The notes below the pieces were generated by a model. The model was not told the origin of the DNA. It ran no database searches and was given only the letters and a program-made list of their open reading frames with translations. Shown piece by piece: positions 1 to 8,500 of a DNA stretch of 64,000 bases. The stretch covers positions 164,475-228,474 of the forward strand of contig CAHJWL010000007.1 of assembly GCA_903642235.1 (NCBI GenBank). Reading direction: 5' to 3'. Both the position numbers and the translations under genes were made by a program. The DNA is from Acidobacteriaceae bacterium. GTDB taxonomy: Bacteria; Acidobacteriota; Terriglobia; Terriglobales; Acidobacteriaceae. Numbering within the stretch: the first letter of the stretch is position 1; every line of letters begins with the position of its first letter.

Positions 1-762
1 CCGACCGGCACGAGGGCGGATATTCGCGCGTGGTGGAATGGCCTGCAGTTTTCCAACCTGTTCCGCCTTGGCATGCGCCACATCGCAGAGGGCACAGACC
101 ATCTGCTTTTCCTTCTGGTGCTATTGCTTCCAGCGCCGCTGCTGGCGGTAGGCCCACGGTGGGCCGCCCCTGCAAGTACTCGTCAAAGTCTGCTTCACAT
201 CTTCGGCATTGTTACCGCGTTTACCATTGGCCATTCTTTCACGCTGACGCTGGCTGCGATGAACTTCGTCCATGTCCCCGCGCAGCCGGTGGAGGTACTT
301 ATCGCCATATCGATCCTGGTTTCGGCAGTGCACGCCTTGCGTCCGATTTTCCCCGGTAGGGAGGCGTGGATTGCGGCCTTCTTCGGTCTCATCCACGGCT
401 TGGCGTTCGCATCCACGTTGGATCGACTTGGGCTCGCCCGATGGGATCGTGTTGCAGGCATTCTGTCATTCAACCTAGGCATTGAAACGATGCAACTGAT
501 GGTGGTCGCACTCGTCCTGCCGTCGTTGCTGTTGATGAGCCGCACGCAAGCTTACTCTGCTTTCCGCACCACCGGGGCAGCATTCGCGTGCGTTGCCTCC
601 GCCATGTGGATTGCCGAACGGCTCCTGAACATTCAGACCCCAATCGATGCAGTTGTGAACGTGGTTGCGCAGAGAGGTATCGTCTGCGCGATCCTATTGT
701 TCGCAGCAAGCCTTCTTTGTCAGCTCCTCGATAAGCGGTTAGAGGTATTCAAGTCCTCATAA
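1..762 (+). CDS. HupE/UreJ-type membrane protein, 5' end cut by window edge
   Basis: The frame is open from the first base, so the gene begins upstream of the window; the visible ATG at 73 is internal. The visible part has the HupE/UreJ_2 signature: a Trp/Asn stretch, then FRLGMRHIAEGTDHLLFLL, followed by about six hydrophobic segments with conserved His residues (GHSFTLT, LIHGLAFA). Family members are small inner-membrane proteins, several linked to nickel or cobalt handling around hydrogenase and urease; many acidobacterial members have an extra N-terminal exported domain, which would lie outside this window. No hydrogenase or urease gene is adjacent, so the metal role is only a family-level inference. 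The gene ends at TAA 760-762. Confidence 0.8.
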   Translation, partial: PTGTRADIRAWWNGLQFSNLFRLGMRHIAEGTDHLLFLLVLLLPAPLLAVGPRWAAPASTRQSLLHIFGIVTAFTIGHSFTLTLAAMNFVHVPAQPVEVLIAISILVSAVHALRPIFPGREAWIAAFFGLIHGLAFASTLDRLGLARWDRVAGILSFNLGIETMQLMVVALVLPSLLLMSRTQAYSAFRTTGAAFACVASAMWIAERLLNIQTPIDAVVNVVAQRGIVCAILLFAASLLCQLLDKRLEVFKSS

Positions 763-790
763 GTCGCATTAGCGGAAGTAATCTGGCCTG

Positions 791-816
791 TCATCACAAT
801 CTACCGTTTGTGATGA
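791..816. promoter_or_regulatory. 9-bp inverted repeat after the HupE/UreJ gene
   Basis: TCATCACAA (791-799) and TTGTGATGA (808-816) are perfect inverted arms around an 8-base loop, 28 bases past the stop codon. There is no clear T-run behind it, so it may be a weak terminator or a protein-binding site for the downstream resolvase gene; the sequence does not decide. Confidence 0.35.
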
Positions 817-921
817 TGTTTATAGCTTATCAACTTTGTTGAAGATGGGAGCCGAAAACAGCATCTTTACTCTAGTCAGAATCAACGTAGCTTAACTAAC
901 CCTTTGTGCTAACTTACTTCC

Positions 922-1503
922 ATGTTGATCGGCTACGCCCGTGTCTCGACCGAACAGCAGGAAACCGAGGCGCAGCACCCCGCTATCAAGAAGGCGGGGT
1001 GCAAGCGCATCTACGAAGAAACCGTCAGCGGCGGGACGCTAGAGCGTCCTGTCCTCGAGAAGTGTCTGGAGCGGCTTGAAGAGGGCGACACCCTCGTAGT
1101 GTGGCGCTTGGATCGGCTCGGACGCTCGATCCGGGATCTGCTCCAGATCATGGATCGTCTGGAACGTCGCAGAACTCACTTCATCTCTCTGACAGAGAAG
1201 TTCGACACCAGTTCTGCAGCCGGGAGGCTGGTCTTTCACTTTTTTGCGGCTCTGACACAATTTGAACGAGAGCTGATCCGGGAGCGCACCATGGCCGGGT
1301 TATCGTCGGCCCGAGCGCGAGGAAGACTGGGTGGACGCAAGAGAATCCTTTCAGTGCAGCAGGCGAAGGTCGCGAAGACGATGTGGGATAGTCGCGACCA
1401 CACCAGAGCTGACATCGCTTCGCATTTTAATGTATCGCCGGCGACTATTGATCGCATTCTGCGGGCAGCTCGAACGGCGCCGGAGATCAGGGGAGGGAAG
1501 TGA
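922..1503 (+). CDS. Serine recombinase (resolvase/invertase family)
   Basis: A 193-residue small serine recombinase. The N-terminus reads MLIGYARVSTEQQ, placing the catalytic Ser at residue 9, followed by the conserved LDRLGRSIRDLL segment and a FERELIRERTMAGL helix E region. The last 50 residues form a helix-turn-helix of the Hin/resolvase type (DIASHFNVSPATIDRILRAA). Length and domain order match Tn3-type resolvases and Hin-type invertases. It heads a three-gene set with a 67-residue ORF and an HNH protein, spaced by 1 and 4 bases, which suggests one transcript. No cognate res or inverted crossover site was identified. No clear ribosome binding site precedes the ATG. Confidence 0.9.
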   Translation: MLIGYARVSTEQQETEAQHPAIKKAGCKRIYEETVSGGTLERPVLEKCLERLEEGDTLVVWRLDRLGRSIRDLLQIMDRLERRRTHFISLTEKFDTSSAAGRLVFHFFAALTQFERELIRERTMAGLSSARARGRLGGRKRILSVQQAKVAKTMWDSRDHTRADIASHFNVSPATIDRILRAARTAPEIRGGK

Positions 1504-1706
1504 TGCGGGTTCTTGCAGAAACGCTAGAAGACGTGATCGAAGGCGACATCATTGATGGCGAGCTGCTTGACGGCGTGAGCGGTCAATTTGATCTTGGGGC
1601 GGAGTTCACGGTGCGCTGCGACGATGGGCAGTGTGTCCGGGTCCATGGCTGGCTGGTAGAGATCGAGGTGGTCTTTGAAGAGCCGGTATCCTCATGGATA
1701 ATGTGA
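1503..1706 (+). CDS. Small acidic protein of unknown function
   Basis: A 67-residue ORF whose ATG overlaps the last base of the resolvase stop codon (a GTG one codon earlier is an alternative start). The protein is acidic (many Asp and Glu in the first half), has no membrane segment, and contains a short beta-rich stretch with FTVRCDDGQCVRVHGW. Not recognised. Its position between a resolvase and an HNH nuclease, with translational coupling to the first and 4 bases before the second, suggests it belongs to the same mobile cassette. Its codon usage looks like that of the flanking genes, which is the main reason to call it real. Confidence 0.6.
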   Translation: MRVLAETLEDVIEGDIIDGELLDGVSGQFDLGAEFTVRCDDGQCVRVHGWLVEIEVVFEEPVSSWIM

Positions 1707-1710
1707 GCAG

Positions 1711-2175
1711 ATGACCCGCGTTCTCCAACGTGCGATGTGTTGCCCCTGCGGCAGAGACCAGGTTCTTGCGCTTGGCTTGTGCTCTGTTTGCTACACGCTA
1801 CGGCGGCAGGACGACGAGTACTTCGGAGGCCACCGTGAAGCGGTGCTTACCAGAGATGGGTATCGTTGCAGCGTGTCTGGATGCACCACCATCAAGCGAG
1901 GAAAGCGGTCAGTCGCGGTGCATCACCGTAAGCCGGGCAACAGCGATCCAAAGTGGATGGTGACGCTGTGCCTAGCCTGTCATGCGAAGGTCTCTCGGAC
2001 GAGATTTCTGCGGCAGTCGTGGCCTCCCTTTCTGATCCTGCTCTGGCGTGAGCAGCACCCTGATGCGCATGAACAAACTGGCCTCGACTTTGCACGAAAG
2101 CTGCCGCCGTTACGGCACACTCCGTTATTTGAGCACCATTCGCTAGAACATGGCAGGTCGCGTTTGAAGAGCTGA
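1711..2175 (+). CDS. HNH endonuclease-like protein with zinc-ribbon Cys pairs
   Basis: A 154-residue protein. The N-terminal part has CCPCG and LCSVCY Cys pairs, probably binding zinc; the centre has a Cys-containing strand (RCSVSGC) followed by AVHHRKPGNSDPKWMVTLC and LACHAKV, the His-His...Asn...His layout of HNH nucleases. The family includes homing, restriction and mobile-element nucleases; the specific target cannot be read from the sequence. It lies 4 bases after a small ORF and 207 bases after a serine resolvase, which points to a mobile cassette. No catalytic residue is obviously missing. An alternative is a non-catalytic HNH-fold binding protein. Confidence 0.75.
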   Translation: MTRVLQRAMCCPCGRDQVLALGLCSVCYTLRRQDDEYFGGHREAVLTRDGYRCSVSGCTTIKRGKRSVAVHHRKPGNSDPKWMVTLCLACHAKVSRTRFLRQSWPPFLILLWREQHPDAHEQTGLDFARKLPPLRHTPLFEHHSLEHGRSRLKS

Positions 2176-2430
2176 GAACAGCGATTGCCTGTTCACAAAT
2201 CTGGCGACTCTGCCCCGTTGGCCTTCGCTAGGAAGCAGACGTTCTCTCCACGGACGTAGAAGATTGGTAATCTCTTTAGAGATCGGCTCACTTTCTTAAG
2301 TGTCAGCCGCCACCTTACATTATCACTGCGCTCGAGCGGTATTGAATCAGGCGTTCGCGGCGGCAAGCAAACATGATCACCTAGCCAACTTTGAAGCAGT
2401 GAAGAGGGCTAGCAGCTAGAATGTGTCGAA

Positions 2431-3054
2431 ATGAGCACACTACCGCCAACTTCTCCTTCTGCCGCTCCTTCAAACCCATCATGGATAGAGCTCAGCAAAT
2501 TTATACAGGCTCAAAATGAGGCTGGCCGCGCTGTCATAGACCGATGGTTCACGCTAGCAACTGGAGTTTTGGAGGTTCTGGTAGTTGCGATTTCAGTAGG
2601 TCTTGGGCTATTTGGATGGAAAACACTAGCCGACGCAAGAAACACTGCTGAACAAGTGGCCCGAGCCAAAGCCACCGAAGTGGCGACATCGGAAGCGAAG
2701 AAAGTGGCGAGGCAGGTTGCGGATAAAGCAGCCTCAACAGCAGCGACCGAGCAGGTAAAACTGATCATGCAGGATCCTCACGTTCAAAAGCTAGTACGCG
2801 ACACAGCAGCCCAACTCTTCCGAGAAGGCGCATACAAACGAACCGTTGAGGAAGCAGTTCATGAACAGATGCAGGCGGCGATTGCTGATGGTGTCGTTGG
2901 TAATTACGTGGCTTCGGTGAAATGGAATACCGAATCAGAGCTTGGGAATAACGAGAAAGCTACCCAACAAATAGAGCAGCTGATCACAATCAGCGGCTCT
3001 AAATCAAGGCGGCTCCGTCTCAGTCCTATTCTGAACAACAACTGCCTAAGATGA
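2431..3054 (+). CDS. Membrane-anchored coiled-coil protein, unknown function
   Basis: A 207-residue protein with a Ser/Pro-rich N-terminus, one strong hydrophobic segment at about residues 41-63 (LEVLVVAISVGLGLFGW), then an Ala/Lys/Glu-rich region (about 65-100) with coiled-coil character and a helical tail. Topology would place the long helical part in the cytoplasm or periplasm; this is not decided by the sequence. The last 20 residues (many Arg, Leu and Asn) look unlike the rest and lie 6 bases from the converging integrase pseudogene, so the 3' end may have been replaced when that element arrived. Not recognised as a named family. Confidence 0.6.
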   Translation: MSTLPPTSPSAAPSNPSWIELSKFIQAQNEAGRAVIDRWFTLATGVLEVLVVAISVGLGLFGWKTLADARNTAEQVARAKATEVATSEAKKVARQVADKAASTAATEQVKLIMQDPHVQKLVRDTAAQLFREGAYKRTVEEAVHEQMQAAIADGVVGNYVASVKWNTESELGNNEKATQQIEQLITISGSKSRRLRLSPILNNNCLR

Positions 3055-3059
3055 CCGCC

Positions 3060-4027
3060 TTAGTAGGCAATCCGCTCCACCTCATCGAGCGCGATGGTGT
3101 CATCGCGCCGGTCATAAAGCCCGGTAGTGCGCGCTGACTCATGCCGGCCATCTGCTGGGCGATCTCGAGCTTGCCGCCGTTCTGCAGGTAGGTTGTGATC
3201 CCGGTTGCGCGAAAGCTGTGGGCGCTGATCTTGGTCTTGAGCCCCGCAGCTCGCGCCCGCCTCTGAATCATCAGGTGCACATTGGGCTGGGGCAGGGGGG
3301 TGTGGCCGTTCAGCCGTCCATAACGCAGGGCAGGGAAGAGCGGTGCCTCGGACTCGCTGGCGAGCCCGGAGGCGGCGATCCACTCCTCTAGATACTGATC
3401 GAGGTTGTGATGGCAGGGAAGCTCGGTCACCTTGCCGCCCTTCTCGTGAAGCCGTACCCAACCGCGGCGCTTCTGGACGTAGTAGTCCTGGACCCGCATG
3501 CCGGTCGCCGCGCCGACGCGGGCGAAGGTGTAGCCCATGAGCGCGATGAGGGCACGATCGCGGAGCCCAAGCAGGGAAGTGGTGTCGATGGCGGCGAGCA
3601 ACTCGTGCATCTCCTCGGCCGAGAGCACGGAGGTCTTGCCTTTGCGGACGCTGTGTTTCGGTCCGCGTACCGCATGGGCTGGGTTGGTCTCCATGATGTG
3701 CCCGGTCACCAGCCAATCGAAGAGCATCCGGATCGCGGCGAGATGCTGTTTGACGGTCGGCTTCGCGAGGGTGCGGCCGAGCTGCTCGACGTAGGCCGCC
3801 ACGTGCATCGGCGTCACCTCGGCTAGATCCCCCAAGCCTTTCTCCTCACACCAGGCTGCGAACCCCTGGACGGCTTTGAAGTAGGCGCGACGGGTGTTCG
3901 GGTTGCGGATGTTGACGGTGAAAAACTCCCAAAAGCGCCGGCCGCTCTCGGGCACAGCCCGAAAGAGCGCCGGCAGGCGACTATCGGCTGATGTGGCTGA
4001 GGGGAGCGCGAGCTCTAGCCAGGTCAC
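3060..4027 (-). pseudogene. Tyrosine integrase (XerC/D-like), frameshifted before the catalytic Tyr
   Basis: The first ~295 codons encode a SAM-like N-terminal core-binding domain and most of a tyrosine recombinase catalytic domain, including the Arg of FARVGAATGMR and the HxxR motif HSFRATG. Near 3143-3148 the reading frame slips: the original frame runs on to an unrelated tail ending at 3026, while the alternate frame carries the expected end, HESARTTGLYDRRDD and a LDEVERIAY tail, closing at TAA 3060. The catalytic Tyr is therefore out of frame and the encoded protein should be inactive, if the sequence is correct. A one-base deletion explains it. GTG start at 4027, two bases after the stop of the upstream minus-strand gene. 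Confidence 0.85.
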
Positions 4028-4029
4028 GG

Positions 4030-4398
4030 CTATGCGCGTCCGTTACAGCGGAGAGAAATCACACGGTGTTTCGCTGGATCGTAGCTGAGGCGGATGACCC
4101 CGCATGCGCCATCCATAATGATTGGAAAGCTCGGCGCGATGTGGATCTTGTTGTCGCGTCCAATTCCATCAGCTAGAATTTCGCCCCTGATGACGCGGCT
4201 TCCGTTCTCGTAGTACCCGTAATAGTAGCGCGTCGAGTTTGCCAATTGAGAAGGATCGGGTTTGGCGAGATGGCCCTCCAAATCTTGCACCTCCGCCAGC
4301 GTGGGCACCCAGCGGTCTTTGGTTTGTTGCGGCGAGGCATACGCGCTGGCCATCGTGCACAGGACTATGACTATGGTGCCCGCTTGGTGTCGCTCCAT
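4030..4398 (-). CDS. Small exported protein, unknown function
   Basis: A 122-residue protein. The start ATG at 4398 is chosen because GGAGG sits 5 bases upstream and because it gives a normal signal peptide (MERHQAGTIVIVLCTMASAYA, cleavage likely after the AYA). The mature part has a Tyr-rich segment (TRYYYGYYENGSRVIRG) and a beta-strand pattern ending in VISLRCNG. A longer frame extends upstream but adds only a poorly composed N-terminus. Not recognised. The integrase remnant begins 2 bases downstream on the same strand, so they may share a transcript. Probably periplasmic. Confidence 0.6.
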   Translation of the reverse strand: MERHQAGTIVIVLCTMASAYASPQQTKDRWVPTLAEVQDLEGHLAKPDPSQLANSTRYYYGYYENGSRVIRGEILADGIGRDNKIHIAPSFPIIMDGACGVIRLSYDPAKHRVISLRCNGRA

Positions 4399-4527
4399 AC
4401 GGCCTCCACATATACATATGATAACGTCCCTTATGTGTACATGACGAGCTCCGCACCCGAGCCCTGGAAGCCTGGACTGTATGTGCGATGTCATCGATTG
4501 CCTCTGGGCTGATAGATTGTTCGCACG

Positions 4528-6390
4528 ATGAGTCCGAAGATCCCACGCAGCCTTGAAGATCAGGTGCATGAGCTGCGTAGCCGTATAAGCGTGCTTGAGA
4601 CCGCTTTAGAGACTCATGGCATCTCCATGCAGTCGGAGCAAAGGCTAAAGCCCTCGGCAACCACCGAAGATCAAACCCCACCGCCACCCCTGCCCACTGC
4701 GGAAGCAGCAACGCAAGAGATCAGGGTCTCGCCTTCTTTTCCGGAATTTGCGAGCGTTACTAGATCCACCCGTGAGCGATCGCTTGAGAGCCAAATTGGT
4801 TCGCAATGGTTTAATCGGATCGGCATTCTTGCTGTGCTTGTCGGCATGGGGCTCTTTCTAAAGTTGGCCATTGACAACCATTGGGTTGGTCCGCTCGGTC
4901 GGGTACTGATCGGACTTCTAGCCGGGGTCGGCTTTATTGCCTGGTCAGAGCGGTTCAAGCGTCAGGGCTACACGGCTTTCGCCTACTCCCTTAAAGCGAT
5001 AGGGAGCGGCATTCTCTACCTCTCGCTGTGGGCTGCGTTCTCGCTCTTCCACCTCGTACCAGCCAGTGTATCTTTCGCTGCGATGGTTCTTGTGACGGCT
5101 TTCAACGGCTTAATGGCTTGGATTGAAGACGCCGAACTGCTGGCCGTCTACTCCATTGCAGGTGGCCTAAGCACCCCTTTGCTTGTATCGACTGAAGGAA
5201 ATCACGAAGTCTCGCTGTCCAGCTATCTCCTCATGCTGAATCTTGTGGTGTTGTGGCTTTTCGTTTTGCGCCCTTGGTCGCGGCTCCTTTTTGGCACATT
5301 CACTGGCACTGTGCTGTTCTTTTCTGGATGGTGGTTCGGGTATTACTCGCCTGCCCAGTTCGGCCGCACTGCGTTCTTTACCACTTGCTTTTTCCTAATT
5401 TTTGCATTCGCACCCCGGCTCGTACGCATTGATGATCCCGTGGAGGGCGATTCAAACTGGGATCGTTTGACGATGGTGCTGATGCCAGTGGCAAATGCTG
5501 GCTTTGGCTTTCTGGCCTTCTATGGCATGTTTGAACGTTCAAGCATCGAGTGGGCCGGCCCATGGATCGCCGTCACCTTCACCGCCTTCTTCCTGCTCCT
5601 GCTGCGTCTCCCCGCTCGCGGGATGTTGCGTGCTAGTCCACGCATTTTGTCAGACCTTCATTTGACGATAGCAGTCGTTTTTCTCGCTCTCGCGATCCCC
5701 CTTAAAGCTCACGGGCGCTGGCTGACGGTCGGCTGGCTGATTGAGGGAGCCGCCTTGTTATGGGTTTCAACCCGCATCCGGTCGCAATTACTGCAAGTAC
5801 TCGCTCTCCTCTGCCTTGGACTTGGTCTCGCCGCGCTGCTGCTCATTAACACGCCTGCCTCAACCACGCCCTTGTTCAACGAGCGGTTCGCGACCTACTG
5901 CGTTGCCATCGCGGTCTTTGCTGGTACCGCGTATCTGGCCAGGCTGTACCCCTCCGAGGAAGAGCGACACCCCACACTCAGCTGGCCTATGATTGCAGCC
6001 GGCGCCATACTCCTAGTGAATGTCTTGACTCTGCTCGCGCTCAGCCTGGAGATCCACAACTACTGGTGGTTCGCACGCTGGGCAGGACAGTCTCAGCGCA
6101 TGCATGAGTTCAAGATCTTCGCGCAGTTCAGCTACTCGGCTCTGTTTATGGCGTATGGAGCAATATTGCTGGGTATTGGGGTCTGGCGACGATCACCGTT
6201 TGTCCGCTGGCAAGCCTTGGTTCTGGTGGCAGTCGCCATCGGTAAGGTCTTCCTCGTGGATGTCCGCGAACTCAGTCAGGGGTACAGCATCCTGAGCTTT
6301 TTGGGCCTGGGCGCGCTGCTCCTCGGGGTGAGTTTCATCTATCAGCGTGATTGGCTCCACTTGCGCAATTTCAACGAGCCAACCCTATGA
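4528..6390 (+). CDS. DUF2339 polytopic membrane protein
   Basis: A 620-residue protein with an N-terminal coiled coil (about residues 8-30, LEDQVHELRSRISVLETAL), a Pro-rich linker, and then about a dozen or more hydrophobic helices to the C-terminus. The motif SQWFNRIGILAVLVGMGLFL after the linker is typical of DUF2339. The function of the family is unknown. The stop codon overlaps the ATG of the next gene (ATGA at 6387-6390), and that next gene is DUF3999, a frequent partner of DUF2339, so the two probably act together in the envelope. The frame is intact and its composition is even throughout. Confidence 0.85.
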   Translation: MSPKIPRSLEDQVHELRSRISVLETALETHGISMQSEQRLKPSATTEDQTPPPPLPTAEAATQEIRVSPSFPEFASVTRSTRERSLESQIGSQWFNRIGILAVLVGMGLFLKLAIDNHWVGPLGRVLIGLLAGVGFIAWSERFKRQGYTAFAYSLKAIGSGILYLSLWAAFSLFHLVPASVSFAAMVLVTAFNGLMAWIEDAELLAVYSIAGGLSTPLLVSTEGNHEVSLSSYLLMLNLVVLWLFVLRPWSRLLFGTFTGTVLFFSGWWFGYYSPAQFGRTAFFTTCFFLIFAFAPRLVRIDDPVEGDSNWDRLTMVLMPVANAGFGFLAFYGMFERSSIEWAGPWIAVTFTAFFLLLLRLPARGMLRASPRILSDLHLTIAVVFLALAIPLKAHGRWLTVGWLIEGAALLWVSTRIRSQLLQVLALLCLGLGLAALLLINTPASTTPLFNERFATYCVAIAVFAGTAYLARLYPSEEERHPTLSWPMIAAGAILLVNVLTLLALSLEIHNYWWFARWAGQSQRMHEFKIFAQFSYSALFMAYGAILLGIGVWRRSPFVRWQALVLVAVAIGKVFLVDVRELSQGYSILSFLGLGALLLGVSFIYQRDWLHLRNFNEPTL

Positions 6391-7663
6391 AGCTGTATGC
6401 ACCTGTTCTGCTCCTCGCGGTGGCCACGGTTGCTCCCGATCAACGCTTTTTTCTTTATGACCGGACCGTTGACACAACGCCAGCCGTGGCCGGCCAGTCC
6501 TGTTTTTCCCTTGATGCCGACACCTTCACCCATGCGAGCCCGCGCCTTAACGATCTTCGCCTCTACCGCGACAACGTCGAAACGCCCTACGTCATAAACG
6601 TTGCCGCGCCTACCCAAGTTGCCGCCTCATCTATTGGCTTTCTGAACTTGGGCCTCCATGGAAAACAGGTAACCTTTGACGCCGCCATGCCAGAGGGGAG
6701 GTACAGCGATCTCACGCTGGGGACCACAGCGCAGAACTTCATCGCGACTGTGACTGTTTTTGGCTCTCACGCAGCAACAGGTGATCTTGGCACCAAGCTT
6801 GGCTCCTACACCATCTTTGACCTGACGAGCCAAAAACTCGGCCGCAGCACAATCATCCATTTGCCTGAATCAGATTTCCGTCATCTGCATTTTGAGATCG
6901 CTGGCCCACTAACGCCGGACCAGATAACGAACGCGACCATCGACAAACTCCCTGCCAGCCAGCCCAAGTATCAGCCCGTTGCGAGCTCCTCAGATGTCCT
7001 AACGAAGGGTCACACCAGCGTCTTCGTGCTTACCATCCCGGCCCATGTGCCCGTTGATCGCCTCGTGTTTACTCCGGGTTCTATCCCCGAGATGTTTAGT
7101 CGAGATGTCCAAGTGGAGGTGCAGCCTACCCCTTCAATACCGAGGAGTGATGACAGCGAGCCCCCGTCGCCTATCATCGCCACCGGCAACCTGCTCCGCG
7201 TGCACCGCAAGGAAGACGGCCACCAGATCGACGAAGATCGCCTCACCATCGCTGCACCAGCGGTGGATTTTGCCGGTCCGTCCACGTGGACGATTAACAT
7301 CGAGAACGGTGATGACGTTCCGCTAGAGACCTCCGTCCGCCTCGAGATGTTTCAACGCGACCTCTGTTTGAGACAACGAGCAACGCGCACTACACATTGT
7401 TCTATGGCGACCCCTCGCTTTCGGCTCCTGTTTACGACTACACCGCGTTGTTTTCTCGGCAACTTAAAGCGGTCCAAGCCAACGAAGGTTCGGAGCGACG
7501 CAATCCGCTTTATCGAGAGCGTCCTGACGTAAGGCCTTTTACGGAGAAGCATCCGGCTCTGCTCTGGACAGCGCTGATTGCAGTGATCGCCCTCTTGGGC
7601 AGTATCGCGGTCCGTTCTTTCCAAACCGATCGTAGCAGCCAGCCGCCGCCTGGTACTGCGTAA
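6387..7663 (+). pseudogene. DUF3999 envelope protein, frameshifted near its C-terminus
   Basis: The first ~325 codons (from ATG 6387, overlapping the DUF2339 stop) encode an exported, beta-rich protein of the DUF3999 type, starting with a hydrophobic signal segment and FFLYDRTVD. Around 7358-7362 the frame slips. The original frame continues into a Cys/Arg-rich tail ending at 7532, whereas the alternate frame gives the expected family ending: LFYGDPSLSAPVYDY, PFTEKHPALLW, and a transmembrane helix (ALIAVIALLGSIAV) with stop at 7663. One missing base explains it. Without repair the protein would lose its C-terminal membrane anchor. A sequencing error cannot be excluded from one sequence alone. 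Confidence 0.8.
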
Positions 7664-7835
7664 CCTACGCTACGACCTCCTCGAGATCTTTCCTGTAGGG
7701 CATCAAACGCACGTTTCAGTAAATACAGGGACAGGAATGAAATCAGTTGCCCACCTGTTCGCCTGTCCAGGCAATTCCAATAACGTAAGAAGCACCCAAG
7801 AGAAGAACTCTGACTTCTTCTCTCACCGATGACTC

Positions 7836-8362
7836 TCAAGTCGTTCCATTCCAGAACTTGGGCCCGTACTCGTTCACGATGTTAACTTCCACTCCATGCG
7901 CAAGCAGTGCCTCTTTATACAAGCTCAAGAGTGGAACTGGACCATGGGCCAGCAATCCGTTCCCTATACTCAACAACTCTGAAAGTGGCAGATTCTTGTT
8001 GAACTGCGAGCCGAAACTGATCCAAGCTCCAACAGCTTTCGAATGAATTTCGTACAGAGCACCTACGCACGCAGCACTGTTCGCGGGAATGCCGGAGAAG
8101 AACGCCGGTGCGCTGGGATACATGAACTCCCAGAGCAAGGGATGATCCTTTAGCAGGTCCAGTGAAAACCCACCTTCGTTGCTCAGTATGCTCTTGAGTT
8201 GTTTTCACAACGGATGAGCCACGTGCCTAGATCAGGACCGTCCGCGACTGAGATTTCGACTGTCAGTTGAGCGACGGCCCTGACCAAGTCGTCTCTGTGA
8301 TCTTCACCGAGAAGATCCTCTTCTTCATCTCCTTCCGCAATCAGATTCAGTAGCTCTTCCAT
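7836..8362 (-). pseudogene. Unknown cytosolic protein, frameshifted in an A-run
   Basis: From ATG 8362 the frame reads an acidic N-terminus (MEELLNLIAEGDEEEDLLGE) for ~55 codons and then hits a stop. A second frame, starting just before that stop, continues with LKSILSNEGGFSLDLL and a well-composed 110-residue C-terminal part ending at 7836. Adding one A to the AAAA run near 8193-8197 would join them into a single protein of about 175 residues. I do not recognise the family; there is no signal peptide or membrane segment. Two overlapping partial frames with complementary good composition are the evidence that this was one gene. Confidence 0.55.
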
Positions 8363-8423
8363 CGCTTACTCATCCAGCCAAAGCATCTTGGCAACAAGAT
8401 CAAACCGGGTAGGCTTTCATTCA

Positions 8424-8447
8424 CCCCGACAACTCTGGTTGTTGGGG
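8424..8447. promoter_or_regulatory. 10-bp hairpin between divergent genes
   Basis: CCCCGACAAC (8424-8433) and GTTGTTGGGG (8438-8447) form a stem with one G-T pair and a TCTG loop. It lies between a minus-strand gene starting at 8362 and the plus-strand GntR gene. It could be a terminator for leftward read-through or a regulatory site. Confidence 0.3.
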
Positions 8448-8475
8448 TTAAGGAGAAGGAAACAGTAGACAGCCG

Positions 8476-8498
8476 GTGTACTGTGTGTAATAGTACAC
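8476..8498. promoter_or_regulatory. Probable GntR operator
   Basis: GTGTACT (8476-8482) and AGTACAC (8492-8498) are perfect 7-base inverted arms separated by 9 bases, ending 2 bases before the chosen start codon of the GntR gene. YtrA-type GntR repressors bind palindromes of this size upstream of their own operons, so this is the likely autoregulatory site. The position over the start region would block transcription or translation start. Confidence 0.6.
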
Positions 8499-8500
8499 AT

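Noticed and set aside
3060..3716. A separate gene in the alternate integrase frame
   Set aside because: Only its last ~28 codons resemble protein, as the displaced integrase tail; the rest is a shadow.
7355..7365. Programmed frameshifting in DUF3999
   Set aside because: No slippery heptamer or downstream structure was seen, and neighbours show ordinary lesions of the same sort.
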